A stretch of DNA of 64,000 nt, from positions 49,594 to 113,593 of the forward strand of contig NZ_BMMK01000020.1 of the NCBI RefSeq assembly GCF_014645795.1. Reading direction: 5' to 3'. Of the stretch, positions 44,256 to 53,167 are shown piece by piece. Source of the stretch: Longimycelium tulufanense (GTDB lineage Bacteria; Actinomycetota; Actinomycetes; Mycobacteriales; Pseudonocardiaceae). A program made the translations under genes and the position numbers. Position 1 is the first letter of the stretch; each line of letters opens with the position of its first letter. The notes under the pieces are model-generated. The model saw only the letters and a program-made list of their open reading frames with translations. It did no database searches and was not told the DNA's origin.

Positions 44256-45332
44256 GTGCTGGACGACAGCCTGCTCGACGACCCCGCCCGACTGGGCGAG
44301 GCGGACACCGGCGGGCTGCTGCGGGCGGCCGCCACCGGGGGCGCCCAGCTCCGGTCCACGCTGGAGACCGCGGCCGAGCGCGGCCTGGCCGAGTTCGGCG
44401 CGGACCGGCCCCGCGCGGTGGTGTTGCTCACCCGCCCCGGCGTGGGAAGCACCGCCGCCGCGGTGCTGGCCGCCCTGCTCGGGCCCGGCTGCCCGGTCCC
44501 GGTGGTGCTCTGCGATGCCGCGCCGAGCTGGATCGGCGCGCTCGACGTCGTCGTGGCGCACACCGACGACCCGGGCGACGTGGTGCTGGCCGAGTCGATC
44601 GACCTGGCCGTTCGCCGCGGTGCCCGGGTACTGCTCACCGCCCCGGACTCCGGTCCGGTCGCGGCGGCGGCCGCCGGCCACGCCGTGCTGCTCCCGCCGC
44701 GCGTCCCGGCACCGGCCGGGCTCGCCTTCGCCCGCGCGCTCGGCGGTGGCCTGCTCGCCGCCACCGGGCTGGGCCTGCTGGGCACCGACCTCACCGCGAT
44801 CGCCGACGAGCTGGACCGCGAGGCCGAGCGCAACCACCCGGCCCATGAGTTGTTGGTCAACCCGGCGAAGGCGCTGGCGCTGCGGATGGCCGAGCGCCGC
44901 CCCCTGTTGTGGGGGCTGGACCCGGTGGCGACCGCGGTGGCCGGCCAGGCGGCGCACGCGCTGGCCACCTTCGCCGGTGTGGTGGCCGACGCCGTGGGCT
45001 ACCCCCAGGCGGTCAACCAGACCGCCCTGCACCGCGCCGCCGTCCAGGTGACGTCGGGCGCGGACCTGTTCCTGGATCCCGAGGAGGTGCCCGGCGGCCT
45101 GCCGCGCGTGCTGCTGCTCGCGGTGCGCCAGGGCGGGGTTGGTGAAGCCGCCCGGCGGGCCGCCGAGGACACCCTGCCCGGGGCCGACGTGGTGGCCGTC
45201 GCGGAGGAGGTGGCCGAGTCCTCGGCCGGGGACGCGCCGCTGGGCGCGGCGGTGCTCGCCGCCCGGTTCGACCTCGCCGCCCTCTACCTCGGGCTGGCCA
45301 CCGGGTCGTGGGGTGGTCCCGGCGCGGGTTGA
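44256..45332 (+). CDS. SIS-domain sugar isomerase-like protein
   Basis: This 358-aa protein corresponds to Rv3256c and to bifunctional phosphoglucose/phosphomannose isomerases, and could bind or isomerise phosphosugars. The N-terminal SIS-like part shows PRAVVLLTRPGVGSTAAAVL and PVPVVLCDAAPSW. The C-terminal part has GLDPVATAVAGQAAHALATF and ends LYLGLATGSWGG. The acidic N-terminus (DDSLLDDPARLGEAD) is typical. The classical SIS serine-threonine phosphate loop is weak, so activity is uncertain. The GTG is 2 bases after the Trm112 stop, which implies coupling. Confidence 0.82.
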   Translation: MLDDSLLDDPARLGEADTGGLLRAAATGGAQLRSTLETAAERGLAEFGADRPRAVVLLTRPGVGSTAAAVLAALLGPGCPVPVVLCDAAPSWIGALDVVVAHTDDPGDVVLAESIDLAVRRGARVLLTAPDSGPVAAAAAGHAVLLPPRVPAPAGLAFARALGGGLLAATGLGLLGTDLTAIADELDREAERNHPAHELLVNPAKALALRMAERRPLLWGLDPVATAVAGQAAHALATFAGVVADAVGYPQAVNQTALHRAAVQVTSGADLFLDPEEVPGGLPRVLLLAVRQGGVGEAARRAAEDTLPGADVVAVAEEVAESSAGDAPLGAAVLAARFDLAALYLGLATGSWGGPGAG

Positions 45333-45387
45333 CACCGCCAGCCGGGACCGACGTCACGACCACCGATGAAGGAGCGAGACGACAACA

Positions 45388-46626
45388 GTGGACCTGCTGC
45401 GGAACGCGGTGCGCCCCTACGCGTGGGGGTCGCGCACCGCGATCGCCGACCTGCTCGGCCGGGAAGTCCCGGCGCCGCACCCGGAGGCGGAGCTGTGGCT
45501 GGGGGCGCACCCGGCCGACCCGTCACGGGTGGTCGGCCCGGGCGGTCGGGAGACCTCCCTACTGGACCTGCTCACCGCCGACCCGCGGCGGCAGCTCGGC
45601 GCGGCCTGCACCGAACGCTGGGGCGCCCGGCTGCCGTTCCTGATGAAGGTGCTGGCGGCCGAGGAGCCGTTGAGCCTGCAGGCGCACCCCTCGGCGGTGC
45701 AGGCCGCGGAGGGCTTCGCCCGCGAGGAGGCGGCCGGTATCCCGCTGGACGCGGCGAACCGGAACTACAAGGACTCCAGCCACAAGCCGGAGCTGATCTG
45801 CGCGCTGACCGAGTTCCACGCCCTGGCCGGGTTCCGCGACGCGCACCGCACGCTGGAACTGCTGAAGTCGCTGGAGGTGCCGTCGCTGCGGGCGCACATC
45901 GAGCTGCTCGCCGCCCAGCCCGACGCCGACGGCATGCGCGCGTTGTTCACCACCTGGATCACCCTGCCCCAGCCCACGCTGGACAAGCTCGTCCCGGAGG
46001 TGCTGGACGGCTGCGTGGCGCACCTGCGGGAGCGTGGCCCGTTCGACCGGGAGTGCCGGACGGTGTTGGAGCTGGGGGAGAGCTATCCCGGTGACGCCGG
46101 CGTGCTGGCGGCGATGCTGCTCAACCGGATCGTGCTGCGGCCCGGCGAGGCGATCCACCTGCCCGCCGGGAACCTGCACGCCTACCTGCACGGGACCGGC
46201 GTGGAGATCATGGCCAACTCCGACAACGTGCTGCGCGGCGGGCTGACGCCGAAGCACGTGGACGTGCCGGAGCTGTTGCGGGTGCTGGACTTCGACTGCG
46301 GCGACGTGCCGATTCTGCGCGGTGACGTCGAAGGGCACGTCACCACCTACCGGACGGCCGCGGCCGAGTTCGAGCTGTCCCGGCTGGACTGGTCGGCGGC
46401 GGAGACGGCCGAGGAGACGCCCGACGAGGTGCGGCTGGCCGCCGACGGGCCGCGGATCCTGCTCTGCACCGCCGGCCGGTTGCGGCTGGCCGGTGACGAC
46501 GGGACGCCGATGGAGCTGGTGCGCGGCCAGTCGGTGTGGTTGCCCGCCGCCGACCCGGTGGTGCACGTGCGGCCGGCCGCCGATGGTCCTGCCCAGGCAT
46601 TCCACGCCAGGGTCGGGGTGGTCTGA
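45388..46626 (+). CDS. manA: Mannose-6-phosphate isomerase (class I)
   Basis: ManA converts fructose-6-phosphate to mannose-6-phosphate, supplying the phosphomannomutase encoded upstream. The 412-aa cupin-fold zinc enzyme has NAVRPYAWGSRTAIADLLG, the zinc ligands of LSLQAHPS and KDSSHKPE, the catalytic-site LPAGNLHAYLHGTGVEIMAN, and NVLRGGLTPKHVD. The length is typical and it corresponds to Rv3255c. GTG 45388 is preceded by AAGGAG. It ends the manB-Trm112-SIS-manA operon; a 14-base palindrome follows at once, and then the TnpB element. Confidence 0.95.
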   Translation: MDLLRNAVRPYAWGSRTAIADLLGREVPAPHPEAELWLGAHPADPSRVVGPGGRETSLLDLLTADPRRQLGAACTERWGARLPFLMKVLAAEEPLSLQAHPSAVQAAEGFAREEAAGIPLDAANRNYKDSSHKPELICALTEFHALAGFRDAHRTLELLKSLEVPSLRAHIELLAAQPDADGMRALFTTWITLPQPTLDKLVPEVLDGCVAHLRERGPFDRECRTVLELGESYPGDAGVLAAMLLNRIVLRPGEAIHLPAGNLHAYLHGTGVEIMANSDNVLRGGLTPKHVDVPELLRVLDFDCGDVPILRGDVEGHVTTYRTAAAEFELSRLDWSAAETAEETPDEVRLAADGPRILLCTAGRLRLAGDDGTPMELVRGQSVWLPAADPVVHVRPAADGPAQAFHARVGVV

Positions 46627-46760
46627 CCCGGCCGGGTCGACCGCACCGCCGGTATGAACCGGACCTTTGTCCGCGCAAGCCCCGGTCTTCGGGCCGGGGA
46701 TAGCCGATCCTGTTCTTCCGGCCGCGTTGCGGCTGACCCCTGTCGGACGTTCCCGTTACG

Positions 46761-47978
46761 ATGATCTTCGTGTTGGCCCGCTACCGGTATCGCATCGACC
46801 CGACACCAGGTCAGCGTGAAATGCTGGCCCGCACGTTCGGCTGTGTCCGGGTGGTGTTCAACGACGCGATCCGGGCGCGTGAGGCCGCGTACTCCGCTGC
46901 GGAGAAGATCACTCCGACCGAGGTGCAGCGTCGCGTCATCACCCAGGCCAAGGGCACCGACGAGCGCGCCTGGCTGGGCGAGGTCGCCTCCGTGGCGCTC
47001 GTCCAGTCGGTGCGGGACGCGCACAAGGCGTACGCGAACTTCTTCGTCTCGATCACGGGCAAGCGCGAGGGTCGGTGTGCCGGTCGACCGCGCATGAAGT
47101 CGCGGAAGGATGCCCGGCAGTCGTTTCGGCTCACCCGCAACGGCTTTGCCCTACGCCCCAACGGCCGCCTGTACCTGGCCAAGATCGGTGAGGTACAGGT
47201 CCGCTGGTCGCGGGAACTGCCGAGCGTGCCCAGCTCGGTCACGGTCATCCGGGAGCCGGACGACCACTACTACGCCTCGTTCGTGGTCGAGGTCGACCCC
47301 ACCCCACTGCCCGAGGTCAACCGAGAAGCCGGGGTCGACCTCGGCCTGTCTCGGCTGGCCACCGTGGCGACCAGCGACGGCAGCCGAACCGATGTGCCGA
47401 ACCCGCGCCACCTAGCGGGCAAGCTGCGCAAACTCGCGCGCCTGGAGCGGGAGAAGGCCCGCCGCGCCAAGGGTAGCAACCGCCGCGCCAAGACCCGGCT
47501 CAAGGTCGCGAAACAGCACGCCACGGTTCGCCGCACCCGGCTGGACCACCACCACAAGCTGGCTCTTGGCCTAGTCCGCGAGAACCAAGCGGTCCATGTG
47601 GAAGACCTCAACGTGGTGGGCCTGGCGCGCAACCGCCAGCTCGCCCGCTCCATCTCCGACGCGGGCTGGTCGATCCTCGTCCGCCTCCTACGGGAGAAGG
47701 CCGAACGCTATGGGCGTACCGTACACATGGTGGACCGCTGGTTAGCGTCGTCGAAGACGTGCGCCGACTGCGGACGCCGCATGACGGAGCTGTCACTCCA
47801 GGTACGTACCTGGACATGCCCAGGATGTGCCGTGGTCCACGATCGGGACCACAACGCCGCCAGGGTCATCCTCGCCGCCGGGCGGGCGGAGAGGCAAAAC
47901 GCCCGTGGAGCCCACGTAAGACCGCGCCGTGGTGCGGCTGAGGGTGTCGAAGCGGGAAGCACCCCGGACGCGGCGTGA
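46761..47978 (+). CDS. tnpB: TnpB RNA-guided nuclease (transposon accessory protein)
   Basis: TnpB is an RNA-guided DNA endonuclease, the ancestor of Cas12, that cuts sites matched by a guide from the element's right end. The 405-aa protein keeps the RuvC triad: D193 in GVDLGLSRL, E281 in VHVEDLNV, and D363 in DRDHNAAR. It keeps the zinc ribbon C334-x2-C337 and C353-x2-C356. The N-terminal domain begins RYRYRIDPTPGQREMLARTFGC. No stop or frameshift is seen, so it may be active. The ATG at 46761 may have a leaderless relative at GTG 46770. Confidence 0.92.
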   Translation: MIFVLARYRYRIDPTPGQREMLARTFGCVRVVFNDAIRAREAAYSAAEKITPTEVQRRVITQAKGTDERAWLGEVASVALVQSVRDAHKAYANFFVSITGKREGRCAGRPRMKSRKDARQSFRLTRNGFALRPNGRLYLAKIGEVQVRWSRELPSVPSSVTVIREPDDHYYASFVVEVDPTPLPEVNREAGVDLGLSRLATVATSDGSRTDVPNPRHLAGKLRKLARLEREKARRAKGSNRRAKTRLKVAKQHATVRRTRLDHHHKLALGLVRENQAVHVEDLNVVGLARNRQLARSISDAGWSILVRLLREKAERYGRTVHMVDRWLASSKTCADCGRRMTELSLQVRTWTCPGCAVVHDRDHNAARVILAAGRAERQNARGAHVRPRRGAAEGVEAGSTPDAA

Positions 47979-48013
47979 GCCGCATGGGAATCCCCGGCCG
48001 GGGAGCACGTCAA
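47860..48013 (+). ncRNA. Predicted omega (reRNA) scaffold at the TnpB right end
   Basis: In TnpB elements the 3' end of tnpB plus the right end is processed into the guide scaffold, with the guide taken from flanking host DNA. Here the terminal hairpin (47991-48004) and GTCAA mark its end; the 5' limit is a guess. The guide would begin at about 48014, AATGCCAACTACACC, inside the truncated gene. This is inference from family knowledge. Confidence 0.4.
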
Positions 48014-48823
48014 AATGCCAACTACACCTTCGCCGAGTACGCGGGGCGCAACGTCGGTGACCGCGTGGTGGTGTGCGTGCTGGAACAGAACTACTCCGCC
48101 ACGCAGAAGCTCCCGTCGATCGTCTCCGAGCAGGCCGCGCTGAGCACCTACGGAGAGCTGGAGGACCGGATCTCGGCGCTCGCCGGCTGGCTTCGGGCCT
48201 CGGGCTACCGGGCCCGGCCGGAGACGTTCGACGGCGAGTCGATCTTCATCTACTACGGGGTGGAGGCCGGCCTGGGCCAGCTCGGGCTCAACGGGCAGCT
48301 GCTGACCCCGCAGGCCGGCTCCCGCTGCCGCCTGGAGGTGTTGACCACCGACGCCCCGCTGGAGTTCGACCAACCCGTGGACTACGGGATCGAGGGCATC
48401 TGCGACCGCTGCCAGGTCTGCGTGCGCCGCTGTCCGGTCGGGGCGATCCCCGCCAGTCGCCGGGACTATCGCGGGGTCACCAAGGCCAAGCTCAACACCA
48501 AGCGATGCCTGCCGCTGGTCACGCAGGTCTCCGGCTGCGCGATCTGCATGAAGGTCTGTCCCGTCCAGAAGTACGGCCTGCCGGCGGTCCTGGCGGAATA
48601 CGACCGCACGGGGCGGATCCTCGGCAAGGAGACCGACGACCTCGAGGGTTACGACTGGCCGCTGGACGGCAAGCACTACGGCCCGGGTGCCAAGCCCCGG
48701 GTACCGGACGAGATCACCCGACCCGCCGGATATCCCTTCGACCCGGACCGGACGGAGCCACCCGGCAACACCGTGCCCCCCGCTCTCGCCAGACTGCAGG
48801 AGGCCCAGCCGGATCAGTATTAG
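47975..48823 (+). pseudogene. 5'-truncated QueG-like 4Fe-4S protein
   Basis: The remaining frame (about 270 host-derived residues) encodes a double [4Fe-4S] protein of the epoxyqueuosine reductase-like family, which bears two ferredoxin motifs: GICDRCQVCVRRCPVGAI and VSGCAICMKVCPVQKYG. The segment YTFAEYAGRNVGDRVVVCVL starts abruptly at 48014, directly after the TnpB element. The first 13 residues of the open frame, SRMGIPGRGARQ, are encoded by the element's right end. Normal family members have roughly 100 or more additional residues before this point, and no remnant exists upstream of the element. Expression would depend on starts inside the element. I therefore call it a pseudogene. Confidence 0.72.
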
Positions 48824-48866
48824 GGTCAGCCCGGCCGGTTTTCGGGCGACGCGCGGAGGAGCAGGG

Positions 48867-49787
48867 GTGGCAGCGGAGGGCGGGGTCAGGGCGATCGTCG
48901 CGGCGTTGCTCGCGAACGCGGGCATCGCGGTGGCCAAGTTCGTGGGATTCTTCATCACCGGCTCGTCGTCGATGCTGGCCGAAGGGGTGCACTCGGTCGC
49001 CGACACCTCCAACCAGGGCCTGCTGCTGCTCGGCCGGCAACGCGCGCGGCGCCGGGCAACGCCCGAGCATCCCTTCGGGTACGGCCGGGAGCGTTACTTC
49101 TACGCCTTCGTCGTCGCACTGTTGCTGTTCGCCCTCGGCTCGATGTTCGCGATCTACGAGGGCATGCACAAGATCCAGCATCCCGAGCCGCTGCAGTCGC
49201 CGCTGGTGGCGGTGATCATCCTGCTGGTCGCGATCGCGCTGGAGACCTGGAGCTTCCGCACCGCGATCGCCGAGTCGCGCAAGCTCAAGGGCTCGGCGAG
49301 CTGGGTGAGTTTCGTCCGCCAGGCCAAGACCCCCGAGCTGCCCGTCGTCCTGCTCGAGGACGCCGGCGCGTTGTTCGGCCTCGTCCTGGCGCTGGGCGGT
49401 GTCGGCCTCACCGTCGTCACCGGAAACCCGGTGTGGGACGGCATCGGCACGCTCGCCATCGGCGCCCTGCTCGGCGTCATCGCCATCGTCCTGATCGTCG
49501 AGACCAAGAGCCTGCTCATCGGCGAAGGGGCCCACCCCGACCTGCTGCGGGTCATCACCGGCGAGCTGGTCGACGGCAAGGTCGAGCGCGTCATCCACGT
49601 CCGGACCCAGTACCTGGGGCCCGAGGAGCTGCTGGTCGCCGCGAAGATCGCGTTGGTTCCCGGCTTGGCCACCGCGGACATCGCGCAGGCCATTGACGAC
49701 GCCGAGTCGCGCGTGCGCACGCGTGTGCCGGAAGCCCGATTGATCTACTTGGAGCCGGCCCTGTCTCGAAATGGCTACGAACGGTAA
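48867..49787 (+). CDS. Cation diffusion facilitator (zinc/iron/cobalt efflux)
   Basis: This 306-aa membrane protein of the cation efflux (CDF) family exports divalent metal by proton antiport. It has the helix-2 signature GSSSMLAEGVHSVADTSNQG with the metal-site His and Asp, about six helices, and a cytoplasmic C-terminal domain. A long loop with ESRKLKGSASWVSFVRQAKTPELPV between helices 4 and 5 marks the larger actinobacterial subgroup. The second-site motif EDAGALFGLVLAL replaces the classical HxxxD. GTG 48867 follows GGAGGAGCAGG. Which metal is moved is unknown. Confidence 0.87.
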   Translation: MAAEGGVRAIVAALLANAGIAVAKFVGFFITGSSSMLAEGVHSVADTSNQGLLLLGRQRARRRATPEHPFGYGRERYFYAFVVALLLFALGSMFAIYEGMHKIQHPEPLQSPLVAVIILLVAIALETWSFRTAIAESRKLKGSASWVSFVRQAKTPELPVVLLEDAGALFGLVLALGGVGLTVVTGNPVWDGIGTLAIGALLGVIAIVLIVETKSLLIGEGAHPDLLRVITGELVDGKVERVIHVRTQYLGPEELLVAAKIALVPGLATADIAQAIDDAESRVRTRVPEARLIYLEPALSRNGYER

Positions 49788-50007
49788 TCGTTTTGGTGAG
49801 CTCTTTCCCCCACTAGTCACACCACCGGGTGTATGGCGCACAATGGCGCGGCTCGGGCTGCCCGCCATTCGGACGGGCAGCCCGGTGCGCGGGAGAGCAC
49901 TGTTCGGCAATCGGACGATTCGAGGGACGCGGCTGCTCAGGGCGCGCCGCCCCGGCTAGGGTGTCGCCCTCGATCGGATGTGATCCGGACCACGACAGGA
50001 GGGCATC

Positions 50008-51531
50008 GTGCCGGGTACGGGACTGTGGCGCACCAAGTCCGTTGAGCAGTCCATCGCGGACACCGACGAACCGAATACCAAACTGCGGAGGGATCTCTCC
50101 GCATGGGACCTCACGGTGTTCGGCGTCGCGGTGGTCATCGGCGCCGGCATCTTCACCCTGGCGGCCAGCACCGCCGGTGACGTCGCCGGCCCGGCCGTCT
50201 CGGTGTCCTTCGTCATCGCGGCCATCGCCTGCGGCCTCGCCGCGCTCTGCTACGCCGAGTTCGCCTCCACGGTGCCGGTGGCGGGCAGCGCCTACACGTT
50301 CTCCTACGCCACCTTCGGCGAGTTCATCGCCTGGATCCTCGGCTGGGACCTGATCCTGGAGTTCGCCCTGGCCGGCGCGGTGGTCGCCAAGGGCTGGTCG
50401 GTCTACTTGACCCAGACCACGGACCTGTTCGGATTCGGTGTTCCCACCGTGGTGAAGCTCGGCGGCCTGGAGTTCGACTGGGGCGCGGTGCTCCTCGTCG
50501 GGGTGCTGTCCGTCCTGCTCGCCCTGGGTACGAAGCTGTCGTCCCGGGTCAGCCAGGTGATCACCGCGATCAAGGTCGCCGTCGTGCTGTTCGTGATCGT
50601 GCTCGGCCTCGGCTACATCAACGCCGACAACTACCAGCCGTTCGTCCCGCCCGCGCAGGAGGCGGCCGCCCACAACACCGGGCTGGACCAGTCCCTGCTG
50701 TCCCTGCTGATCGGCGGCGAGACCAGCCACTTCGGCATCTTCGGCCTGCTGGCCGGCGCCTCGCTGGTGTTCTTCGCCTTCATCGGCTTCGACATCGTGG
50801 CCACCACCGCCGAGGAGACCCGCAACCCGCAGCGTGACATGCCGCGCGGCATCCTCGGCTCGCTGGCCGTCGTGACCGTGCTCTACGTGGCGGTGGCCCT
50901 GGTGCTCACCGGCATGCAGCACTACACCGACCTCTCCACCAAGACCCTGCCCGACGGCACCACACAGAAGTCCACGCTGGCCACAGCATTCTCCGCGCAC
51001 GGCGTCGACTGGGCGGCAAAGATCATTTCCTTCGGCGCGCTGGCCGGCCTGACCACGGTGGTCATGGTGTTGCTGCTCGGCCAGACGCGGGTGCTGTTCG
51101 CCATGTCCCGGGACGGCCTGATGCCGCGCTTCCTGGCGCACACCGGCCAGCACAGCACGCCGGTGCGGTCGACCGCGACGGTCGGCATCGTGGTCGCGAT
51201 TGCCGCCGGTTTCTTCCCGGCCGGTCGCCTGGAGGAGATGGTCAACGTCGGCACCCTGTTCGCGTTCATCCTGGTGTCGGCGGGTGTCCTGGTCCTCCGC
51301 AGGACCCGGCCGGAGCTGCCGCGGGGCTTTCGCACCCCGTGGGTGCCGGCCGTTCCGATCCTGGCGATCCTGGCCTGCGTCTGGCTGATGCTGAACCTGA
51401 CCGCCCTGACCTGGGTCCGGTTCCTGGTCTGGATGGTGGCCGGCATGGCCATCTACTTCCTGTACGGCGCACGGCATTCGGTACTCGGCAAGCGTCAGCG
51501 TGAGGGGGCCAAGATGGTCGCCGGTGACTGA
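50008..51531 (+). CDS. APC-family amino-acid permease (cationic amino-acid type)
   Basis: This 507-aa permease takes up amino acids, probably cationic. It has about 12 membrane helices, the family start VFGVAVVIGAGIFTLAAST, FIGFDIVATTAEETRNPQRDMP and the later LGQTRVLFAMSRDGLMP. It corresponds to Rv3253c in the conserved block. GTG 50008 follows AGGAGG. An intact 18-bp terminator hairpin lies 24 bases past the stop. Substrate assignment rests on the family only. Confidence 0.88.
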   Translation: MPGTGLWRTKSVEQSIADTDEPNTKLRRDLSAWDLTVFGVAVVIGAGIFTLAASTAGDVAGPAVSVSFVIAAIACGLAALCYAEFASTVPVAGSAYTFSYATFGEFIAWILGWDLILEFALAGAVVAKGWSVYLTQTTDLFGFGVPTVVKLGGLEFDWGAVLLVGVLSVLLALGTKLSSRVSQVITAIKVAVVLFVIVLGLGYINADNYQPFVPPAQEAAAHNTGLDQSLLSLLIGGETSHFGIFGLLAGASLVFFAFIGFDIVATTAEETRNPQRDMPRGILGSLAVVTVLYVAVALVLTGMQHYTDLSTKTLPDGTTQKSTLATAFSAHGVDWAAKIISFGALAGLTTVVMVLLLGQTRVLFAMSRDGLMPRFLAHTGQHSTPVRSTATVGIVVAIAAGFFPAGRLEEMVNVGTLFAFILVSAGVLVLRRTRPELPRGFRTPWVPAVPILAILACVWLMLNLTALTWVRFLVWMVAGMAIYFLYGARHSVLGKRQREGAKMVAGD

Positions 51532-51555
51532 CCGGCGCATCACGGGTTCGGCCAC

Positions 51556-51596
51556 GAGCGGGCCCGTCGCTCCCACCCGGAGCGACGGGCCCGCTC
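51556..51596. terminator. Perfect 18-bp stem, 5-base loop
   Basis: GAGCGGGCCCGTCGCTCC pairs perfectly with its complement around CACCC, and T-containing text follows. It terminates the permease transcript. Confidence 0.8.
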
Positions 51597-52298
51597 TCGT
51601 TCGACGCGCTCCCGCCCGCCTGTCGCATCGCTGCCGGTGTCGACCAGCAGAGGACAGCGATGCAATCGTTGCCCGCCAACGGTCCGGAGCAGACGAGACC
51701 GCGGAGATGCTGGGCTTGTCCGTGGTTGCGCTGCCGATGCCCGTGAGAGACGAACAGTCGTGAAGGTGGGCCACCGATGGTTCGGCGACGACGGCTGCAC
51801 GTCGCATGGCCGGGCTCGAGCCCCCTGCCTCGCCACACTGGTGGCAGTGCTGTCGGGGGCGGGCGATCTCGGGTCGCCGCCTGCTGGAGGCGTTCCGCCA
51901 AACGCGCGAGGCCGGGGCGCCGGCTCAGAACGTCTGGGAACGCCCCGCGAGGGGCACGGATCGCGGCCCAGGGAGACGGCGTGGAGCGCTGACAGTCGAG
52001 CGAGCGATCAGGCGGTCGGCCTGGGACGCGCCGCTCACGGCGGTTGGTCGGCTTGCGCGGCCTGCCCCTGTTCCTCGCCTCGGCTGCTGCCGCCGAGTGC
52101 GGGTGCACCACACCGCGAGCCGGTGCGGAGTTCGGGCCGGAACGGGGGCGCCCCGCTCGCGCGGATGCTGTCGCATTTTCGGCGCAGTCACCGTTCCGGC
52201 AAATTCCGCAGAATGATCGTGATGGGCCATGACCACCCGTCTGGCGCAGAAATCAGCTGCGAGGTTTCGCCGGTGTCGACAACCATTCTTTCGGCGCA

Positions 52299-52326
52299 TT
52301 GCGCCTGGTTGGCTCCTTCGTAGTGT
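52299..52326 (+). promoter_or_regulatory. Promoter candidate for the beta-trefoil gene
   Basis: TTGCGC (52299-52304) and TAGTGT (52321-52326) are 16 bases apart, 61 bases before the GTG start. Confidence 0.4.
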
Positions 52327-52387
52327 GGGGACCGCGTCCGCACTTGGCGGGCGCGGGAAACCGTAAGGAAAGCAGGGGATCAGAGTC

Positions 52388-52948
52388 GTGCGTCGTTCAT
52401 TGATTCTCGGCGCGTTGATGAGCTTGTTGCTGGGGCTGTTCGCCGCCACGTCGACGGCCGCCGCGACGCCCGGTGGGGTAGCCGCTCCTGCCGGCTGGAC
52501 CAAGGTCACCGAGCCGGCGGACGTGCCCGCCGGCGTCACCCTCTACTCGGTCGCCAACGGGCGGTACGTGTCCACCGAGCTGGGATATTCGGGGGCCGAC
52601 TACGCGATGCTGCGGGCGCGGGCCCTGATGGCGTCGAGGTGGGAGCAGTTCCGGCTGGAGTTCCGCCACGGGGCAACCGTGATCAAGTCGCGCGCCAACG
52701 GGCGTTACGTGTCGGTGGAGACCGGCTACCGGGGTGGCAACTACGCGATGCTGCGGGCGAAGTCGCACCGGATCGGCATCACCGAGAAGTTCACCCTTTA
52801 CTACCAGCCGGGTACCGGCAGCTTCGCGTTCCAGTCCTGGGCGAACGGTCGCTTCGTCACTACGGAGCTGCGCTACACGGGAGCGGACTACGCGATGCTC
52901 CGCGCCTGGGCCGTCAAGATCGGCCCCCGGGAACGTTTCGTGCTGTGA
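52388..52948 (+). CDS. Secreted three-repeat beta-trefoil protein (fascin-like)
   Basis: This 186-aa exported protein has a signal peptide (RRSLILGALMSLLLGLFAA, cleavage near ATA residues 24-27). Three near-identical repeats of about 43 residues follow at roughly 50-90, 97-137 and 147-186. Each contains ANGRYVS-x-E-x-GY-x-G-x2-YAMLRA and a closing E-x-F-x-L. Three such repeats make one beta-trefoil, as in fascin-like and carbohydrate-binding modules, so a sugar or surface-binding role is plausible. The GTG start has only distant GGAAAGCAGGGG upstream. It converges with the DyP operon and is flanked by terminators. Confidence 0.75.
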   Translation: MRRSLILGALMSLLLGLFAATSTAAATPGGVAAPAGWTKVTEPADVPAGVTLYSVANGRYVSTELGYSGADYAMLRARALMASRWEQFRLEFRHGATVIKSRANGRYVSVETGYRGGNYAMLRAKSHRIGITEKFTLYYQPGTGSFAFQSWANGRFVTTELRYTGADYAMLRAWAVKIGPRERFVL

Positions 52949-52996
52949 CGCCATAACTAGTTGACCGGTTTCATCGGGCCGGACGGCCTCGGGCCG

Positions 52997-53018
52997 CCCG
53001 GCCCATCCCTGGGCCGGG
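52997..53018. terminator. Hairpin between convergent genes
   Basis: CCCGGCCC-atccct-GGGCCGGG is a perfect 8-bp stem in the gap after the beta-trefoil gene and may also stop the DyP transcript. Confidence 0.6.
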
Positions 53019-53167
53019 TTACTCTCATTGGGGTGGATTACGTTTTCCGTGCGCAGAAAAGTCCACCCGGATGAGATGGTTTTTCCCGGTTCGCCGAACC
53101 CAGGCGGGCAGGATCTACTCCGGCCATCCGTCCTCGTACCGCACGACGCGCGTTACGGCGGCCCGCT

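Larger units (their letters stand above)
46671..48013 (+). mobile_element. Solitary TnpB element (IS200/IS605-like, no TnpA)
   Basis: The element is bounded by hairpins rather than terminal inverted repeats. On the left CCCCGG-tcttcggg-CCGGGG occupies 46680-46699. On the right TCCCCGGCCGGGGA occupies 47991-48004, followed by CACGTCAA, the usual right-end text of this family. It carries only tnpB; no tnpA of the HUH or serine type is seen, so it cannot mobilise itself. The left boundary is approximate. Its right end runs directly into a QueG-like gene that has lost its 5' part. In M. tuberculosis this position, beside manA, has no such element as far as I recall. Confidence 0.68.
51532..52387. 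other. Intergenic region (856 bases) upstream of the secreted protein
   Basis: The left end holds the permease terminator, and the right end a promoter for the beta-trefoil gene. Between them, about 51600-52290, no frame on either strand gives protein-like text. Confidence 0.45.

Noticed and set aside
46625..46638. GACCCGGCCGGGTC palindrome right after manA as a terminator
   Set aside because: It has no loop and no tract, and it lies next to the TnpB element's left end, so its role cannot be assigned.
51600..52290. Overlapping frames on both strands between the permease and beta-trefoil genes
   Set aside because: The translations are low-complexity and lack motifs, and no ribosome-binding site fits.
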